Assembly: GCA_030737835.1 (NCBI GenBank)
Contig: CM060849.1
Span: forward strand, 10,066,268-10,130,267
Length of the DNA: 64,000 nucleotides
Reading direction: 5' to 3'
Origin: Acorus gramineus
Lineage: Eukaryota > Streptophyta > Magnoliopsida > Acorales > Acoraceae
Part shown: piece after piece, positions 58,646 through 64,000 of the stretch
Numbering within the stretch: the stretch's first letter is position 1
Layout: the number at the start of each line of letters is the position of its first letter
Position numbers and translations under genes: made by a program
Notes under the pieces: generated by a model
What the model was told of the DNA's origin: nothing
Database searches by the model: none
Seen by the model: only the letters and a program-made list of their open reading frames with translations

Positions 58646-59435
58646 GATCCATTCATTGGAGAAACCCTATAAACCTTCAATAATGCTGATCAATGATATA
58701 TCTGAACTGTAGTTTTTTATATTAAAATAAATTGTTATCTGGATGTTCCACCAGTTTTCCATCTAGTCATCCTTTATGATCATATGGAATTTGGTTCATT
58801 AAGATTTCTAACTTCAGGGTTTTCAATCGGTCAGGAAACTGACCAAGACATGAAAACTAAAAACATTTTTATTATGACACATTACTGGTGATTTCCAAAA
58901 CTTGAAAAGGGGCTGCAAAAAGGTTAGTGGTGCTATGTTCTTGTTCTCTTCGAAAGTCATCAGTGTAAGTTTCTGGGAGGAAGTTATGGTTCTATGTAGT
59001 TAGCGAATATAAATATTACATTGCTGTTATTGACCTTCCACCACGGTTTTTGGACTTGTAAAACTAGTCACAAGCAATGGTATGATGATTTATTTCTTTT
59101 CAACAATGCTTGATGGAATCCAAGTTCACAGTGAAATACTACTGTCTCACCATGTGCTGCTAATCCCCTGAAGCAGTATTAGTGAAAATTTGGAACATCC
59201 GCTTTAGCATGGCATATAAATCCAGTTTTAAGTGTTTTTTTCTCTTCCTATGTGTCTAGGTTTGATAGCCATTGAACACTACAGGCACTGAATTAGCTCC
59301 TGTATACTCCCTTATGCCTTTGGTTTACTAATGTTCAAACGTATGCAGGTGGCAATGCATCGATTGTCAATGGAGCATTAATATGCAGCAAGCAAGTATA
59401 AATCATGCACATCTGCCTATGATTTTTCCAGTTTT

Positions 59436-59475
<40 letters not shown>

Positions 59476-59837
59476 CCGAGCTCCTGCACCTCATTAAACC
59501 TGCTTTTCTCAGCATCAATTTCATGTTCCCACTATGTGTCTCCCCTAATTAGTCTCTCTGTTTCATTCTTTTTCAAGTGCAGGCAGCAAAATATCTAATT
59601 TGGCAATAAGTCTGGTCGTATCTTTGATGTAAGCAGCATATATAAACATGCAACATTGGTTGTATCTAGCAAGTGATTTATAAATTGGAGCCTTGTTAAT
59701 GGGACTCTTTCCCTCATTTAGACACCCTCAGACTTTAATTCATTTATTGGTTGAGGTTTCCTTGAAGACTTATTGGGTACACCTAATGCAGAAAATTTTC
59801 TTATTGGATTGATTCATTTTTGTTATATATATAAATA
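58646..59837. other. 3' flank of NAC gene, no further gene seen
   Basis: Likely 3' UTR at first, then spacer. A (GA)n run lies at about 59443-59472. No ORF here matches a family I recognise. Confidence 0.5.
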
Positions 59838-60235
59838 GGGGGAAAAATCCAAATAACCCTTAAATAGTCCGAAATCTATATAACCTCTTAGATTTTTCTT
59901 GAAGTTCATATAGCCTCCTGAAAACTCTTATATAAATTCAAATAGCCTCCTGAATTCATACAATATGTTAAAAATGTGAATAACCTCATGTAAATTATGA
60001 TTTTATTCTGTCAAATAGATTATAAAACTCTATCAGAAGGGTAAAATCATCATTTATAGATGTTTTTTTTTTTACATTTTTAACACACTGTAAAAAGTTT
60101 TTAATATACTGTATTTTCAACTAGGGTTAACCAAATGAAATATTCAAAAAACATTCCTCCTCTGTTAACAAAAATTTAACTCAAATAGCTATTTAGATTT
60201 ACATAGATAGGGGTTATATGGATTCCAGGTAGTTT
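59838..60235. mobile_element. Degraded GGGAAAAATCC-type MITE
   Basis: Left end GGGGGAAAAATCCAAATAAC and an inner layout (AAATC, ATATAACCTC, TAAAATCATCATTTA) resemble 42692-43233. The right end (GGGGTTATATGGATTCC) is eroded. Confidence 0.6.
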
Positions 60236-60761
60236 CGCATTTGCACCTTATTGTCCTTAGTAATCAATCCACCACTTAATGTCCACATGGATACATTAAT
60301 AATTATGAAGAGAGAGCCCTACCACCTCGCACGCAGTCCAAATAATTATTAACGACAAAAAAAAAAAAAAAAAAACGTAAAGAAGAAGAAACCTGGAACT
60401 AATGTAGTGAAGTTTGATTTCAGTTCTCTGTGTTAAGGTCATGAGAGTGACTTCTAAAGAGTTTCATATACAGTGTTTGAAAGGCTTTGAAGCATATGCA
60501 TGTACTTGTGTGGTTTCATCTATATATGGCTGGGACTCGAGACCTCCCTTGCAAGGCAAATGCACTTTAAATGTTGTGAGAACCAAATTGAACAAGTTTG
60601 GTGTGTGTTTGTGTGTGTGTGGAATGCTCTCATGAAAGCAACAACCTGGCTATAGAGAGAGAGTTTAGACCCCACCTTCATCTGTGTATGAAAACGATTG
60701 CACCGTCCACATTCATTAGGTCTGCATTTATGGGAAGGTGATAGTACTATCTGTGTTGTGT

Positions 60762-60972
60762 TTTTTTTATATATATATCGGAGGGATGCTCCGTGGCTGA
60801 CTTTACGGTCGAGCTGGGAATGCTACCTCCGCCTGTTACCCCGATCTCACATAAAATTCTTTCGAATAATCGCCAACAAACAGGTGAGTAAGTCATCGTC
60901 AAGACTCGAATCCAAAACCTACCTTTAACACAGATAAACCTTGAACCGTTGTGCTATGACCATTGAGGACTG
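60762..60972 (-). mobile_element. tRNA-derived SINE
   Basis: On the minus strand TAGCACAACGG (60956-60946) fits the pol III A-box consensus, and GATTCGAGTCT (60912-60902) fits the B box with two mismatches, about 44 nt downstream. The element continues to a 3' end of ATATATATA followed by A8 at 60761-60777. Size, promoter spacing and A-rich tail are typical of plant SINEs. CAACATACCAG and CAACACAGATAG near the ends may be the eroded target duplication. Confidence 0.65.
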
Positions 60973-62420
60973 GTATGTTGTTGACATGGACGAATGTGGA
61001 ACTGGTATCCCAGTATTGAATAGCCCAGTGTATTCATGTAATTATCAATCATGGTGTGTGATCAAATTTCTGAAGAGTTTCACATGGGAGTCTTGTAAGC
61101 AAATGAGTGCAGGCATGTAGTTATTCCTTTTCTTTTATGATCTGTCACTCCACTGTCGGGCCTTTTTGTGAATAACATGCATTTTAAGAATGTACAAATT
61201 TACAAGAAAATGACTTTATGGATGATTGTTTTTGAAGACTCTTTTAAAAGATTATGGATTTTTGAAGACCCTGAGCTCTAATGGGGTCTTCAATTTAAAG
61301 ATTTTACGCCCATTTATCTTCCGACGCGTGTCGCCATTTGAGAGGATGCGAGTTTTCTCTTCACAATGAGTATGTACAAATTTACAAGAAAATGACTGTA
61401 TGGATGATGTTTGTCTCTGAGCACAATCTCTCCATGTCTGTCTATACCTCTCACATGTTCTCTCTGTCAATTTTCTGACTGTGTCATATATATGTATATC
61501 CCATGTATCAAGACAAGACAGAGATATCATTAATAAAACGGTTAGGTCGATGTGAACTGATGAGATATTTAAGACTGCCGTGTAGTGGAGGATAGTGAAG
61601 AGCAGCCAATTCAGTTTTTTCTTTTTTTGATGGACGAACCGCCGCATTATGCCATCTAATTAGAAGAAATAATAGACTCAACATATATATATATATATGA
61701 CTATTATATAGGTTTGTGTATATCTAGCTAGTTACCTCTTCAGGTGAAAACATGGAATTCACCAAAGAACATGCGTGGTCTAAATATGCACGTTATGTTT
61801 TTAGTATTTTGAAAGAAAAAACTATAGCATTTTAATCAACCAAAATTAATAAAATAAATAAATAAATAAATAACATAAAAAAATATTGTTAAGTTTTTTT
61901 TATATATTTGATAAATGAATATATATAATTCCTTGAAGTATATACTTCACTTTTACAAAAATACATGTCTTCATATATGAGGCATCTATTTTTTATATAT
62001 AAAAAAAGAGCATAAACTGTATTTGGGGCCGGCTAAAATGGGACTGACTCTGACATTCTTTTTATATACATCATAATAAAAGTTTATAAAATTCGTATGA
62101 GTTCTTTCAATTCTCTTATCCAAATCAAAATTCACATAGTTCATGCCTTCTAGGACTACCTCCAAAAGAATCCAATTCATGTGATATTAAAAATATTGAA
62201 TGAGGTGATATAATGATAACATATTTGGTTTTTTGTTGATCATTAATTTATATTGAGGACTACCTACAACAACTTGCAATTGATAGATAGTGGGAGTAGT
62301 TTATGAAGTTCTGTTAGGACATGAGATAGATATGATCAGACGGTTGTGAGTGACCCATCAATAAAAAATAATTAATCAGATTAATTTCCAGTTAACAGTG
62401 ATTATAATGTTGACGTTTTC
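60973..62420. other. Spacer before the SWEET gene
   Basis: AT-rich DNA with simple repeats: (TA)n near 61683-61698 and (AATA)n near 61850-61873. The word ACAAATTTACAAGAAAATGACT, given here only as its first 17 bases ACAAATTTACAAGAAAA, occurs at 61195 and 61376. No gene recognised. Confidence 0.5.
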
Positions 62421-62430
62421 TTATATATAT
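62421..62430 (+). promoter_or_regulatory. Probable TATA box of the SWEET gene
   Basis: TTATATATAT is followed by CCCCCTAAG and, about 50 bp downstream, by a long (TC)n run at 62483-62523. It lies 137 bp before the start codon. Confidence 0.55.
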
Positions 62431-62474
62431 CCCCCTAAGTATTCTCTCTTTCAGTTGTGGACTTCATTTTTTTC

Positions 62475-62482
<8 letters not shown>

Positions 62483-62523
<41 letters not shown>
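62483..62523 (+). repeat. (TC)n microsatellite in SWEET leader
   Basis: Around 20 uninterrupted TC units directly upstream of the start codon, the third such run in a leader in this window. Confidence 0.85.
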
Positions 62524-62525
<2 letters not shown>

Positions 62526-62566
62526 TTTGAGTCATCTCTCTGTTGGGGTTTGAAGAACTCGAAAAG

Positions 62567-63420
62567 ATGAAACATGTTGCACATTTTGTGTTTGGGATCT
62601 TTGGTGGGTACATCTACTTTTATTTGATATAGATATTTTTTATTAGTTTGTTTAACTCAACTGTATCTCTTGTTGGTTTTTGGGTCAGGGAATGTGAGTG
62701 CTCTCTTCCTCTTCTTGTCACCCATGTAAGTATATTTGCATGTTTGATTTTTTTTTTTTTTTGGTATGGATCTTAAAAAGAATCACATGGATTGGTTTTT
62801 ACCATTTGTTTTTTCGCAAATTAGTTTTCACACATGTATAAGATCTCTGTAATATCCAATATGTTGATTTTGTTTCAAATCACAGTTTATGCACACATCT
62901 AGCTATGTGCATAAATGCATGGACTCAATGTTAAATGTAAAGTTCTTTTTCCAATTAAAGCATTACATTTCGGAGGATCATAAAGAGCAGATCAACAGAG
63001 GAGTTCTCAGGCATCCCCTACAACATGACCCTTCTCAACTGCCTCCTCTCTGCCTGGTACATTCACTAATCAATTGCAAATGTTGTGCTCCATTATATAA
63101 TAATTAGCTATCATTGATCACATGTATGTAATTATATAAGGTACGGGATGCCATTTGTGTCAACAAACAACTTGTTGGTGTACACAATCAATGGGACAGG
63201 AGCATTGCTTGAGGGAATATATGTGATAATCTTCTTGATATACTCACCTAAGGGGGTGAAAGTGAGAATGGCTGGGCTGCTTGGTCTTGTTCTAGGTTTC
63301 TTCTTCGTCATCGCACTCGTCTCCATCTTCGCTTTGCACGGCCACACCAGGCGCGTCTTCTGCGGATGCGTCACCGCCATCTTCTCCATCTGCATGTATG
63401 CTTCCCCTCTCTCCATCATG
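62567..63420 (+). CDS. SWEET1: SWEET1-type bidirectional sugar transporter (5' part; continues beyond window)
   Basis: Four exons are visible: 62567-62603, 62689-62725, 62961-63056 and 63141-63420, in one phase with GT-AG borders. The protein starts MKHVAHFVFGIFGNVSALFL and continues SPIITFRRIIKSRSTEEFSG, PYNMTLLNCLLSAWYGMPFV, YTINGTGALLEGIYVIIFL and TAIFSICMYASPLSIM. This is the first MtN3/saliva triple-helix bundle, the linker helix and the start of the second bundle. The conserved Pro and the NGTG sequence of clade I SWEET1 are present. SWEET proteins move glucose or sucrose down their gradient across plasma membrane or vacuole. The next exon, expected to begin near RxVVKTKSVE, is not found before 64000. 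Confidence 0.93.
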
Positions 63421-63500
63421 GTATGTTGTGTATATATGCCCAAGCACTACTACTCTCTTCTCTTTTCTTTAATTTTTGGACTCTTAAGAAATTTCTCTTT

Positions 63501-63960
63501 GAAAACAGGTTAGAAAATTAGCGTTTTTTGAGTTTTAAATGGACTTTGTAGGAAACTGTCTCTTCAATATTATGAAAATGGTGGTTTTTGAGCATTTATT
63601 TGTGTCTGAAGCTTTCAATTAAGCTACAACTTTTTTTTCTGTTTGAAAACTAGTTTGAAAAAATTAGATTCTTGTAAACTCATAATCTTCGTAAACTCAC
63701 GTCCAAACGCCCCCCCCTAGATAACTTAGTTAGACCCTTTTTGGAAACAGGTTTGAGAATTAACTTTTCTTTAAAAGCTAAGTTTTAAACTGAGTTTGCA
63801 GGAAACTGTCTTTTCATAGATTATGAAAAGCTAGCTTTTGGGTTTTTATTTGTACAAAATGTGTCTGCAGCTCTTTTTTTTAAAACAAAAAAACCAGTTT
63901 GGAAAAATCAGATTCATGCAAACTCATAATCTTTCTAAACTCACATCCAAACGCCTCCTT
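63501..63960. repeat. Two tandem copies of a 0.22-kb repeat in the SWEET intron
   Basis: 63501-63716 and 63743-63960 are related copies. Both start (G/A)AAACAGGTT, contain GGAAACTGTCT and AAACTCATAATCTT, and end with (C/A)(G/T)CCAAACGCC. The end reads as GGCGTTTGGA on the other strand, a common plant MITE terminus. Confidence 0.75.
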
Positions 63961-64000
63961 AAACAATTTAGAGAAATTTTGAGGTGGCACTCCTCTCATG

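Overview
This is nuclear DNA of a flowering plant. Genes are split by many GT-AG introns, AT-rich spacers are full of small DNA transposons, and every confident gene is a known angiosperm family. I cannot name the species. Six protein-coding genes are supported: an FtsH-like chloroplast protein on the minus strand (FTSHI4-like, 3' part outside the window), then on the plus strand cytosolic lysyl-tRNA synthetase (2984-15124), phosphatidylinositol 4-kinase beta (16755-29199), GDP-L-galactose phosphorylase GGP/VTC2 (45840-48464), a membrane-anchored NAC factor (54085-58645) and a SWEET1-type sugar transporter (62567 to beyond the window).

Layout: FTSHI4 and LysRS are divergent and share about 360 bp of upstream DNA. 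LysRS carries a tandemly duplicated exon, and a 6.07-kb hAT-type element lies in its 14th intron with an exact 8-bp target duplication. That element holds a broken transposase, a second broken convergent ORF and, between them, a TTCGAA-rich repeat array. PI4K beta has a homogenised repeat block in exon 1 and a LINE fragment in intron 3. From 29.2 to 45.3 kb there is no gene of the host type, only layered transposons: MITE families present in several copies, a 3.5-kb Mutator-like element with a decayed Ulp1-like protease, and a near-perfect 0.93-kb foldback. Between GGP and NAC lie a tandem array of about 325-bp units and a Mutator-type MITE with a perfect 9-bp target duplication.

The most interesting regulatory features are two upstream ORFs. 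GGP has a 73-codon uORF starting at ACG, matching the known ascorbate-feedback peptide. The NAC gene has a 38-codon ATG uORF in its second leader exon with the look of a conserved-peptide uORF. From memory, PI4K beta and ANAC082/NAC103 also lie side by side in Arabidopsis (At5g09350/At5g09330 and At5g64070/At5g64060), so the PI4K-NAC neighbourhood here is probably ancient and supports the NAC assignment.

The genes are not an operon. They serve organelle biogenesis, translation, phosphoinositide signalling, vitamin C synthesis, stress transcription and sugar transport. Exon borders were set by hand from splice consensus, continuous reading phase and recalled protein families; no alignment was run.
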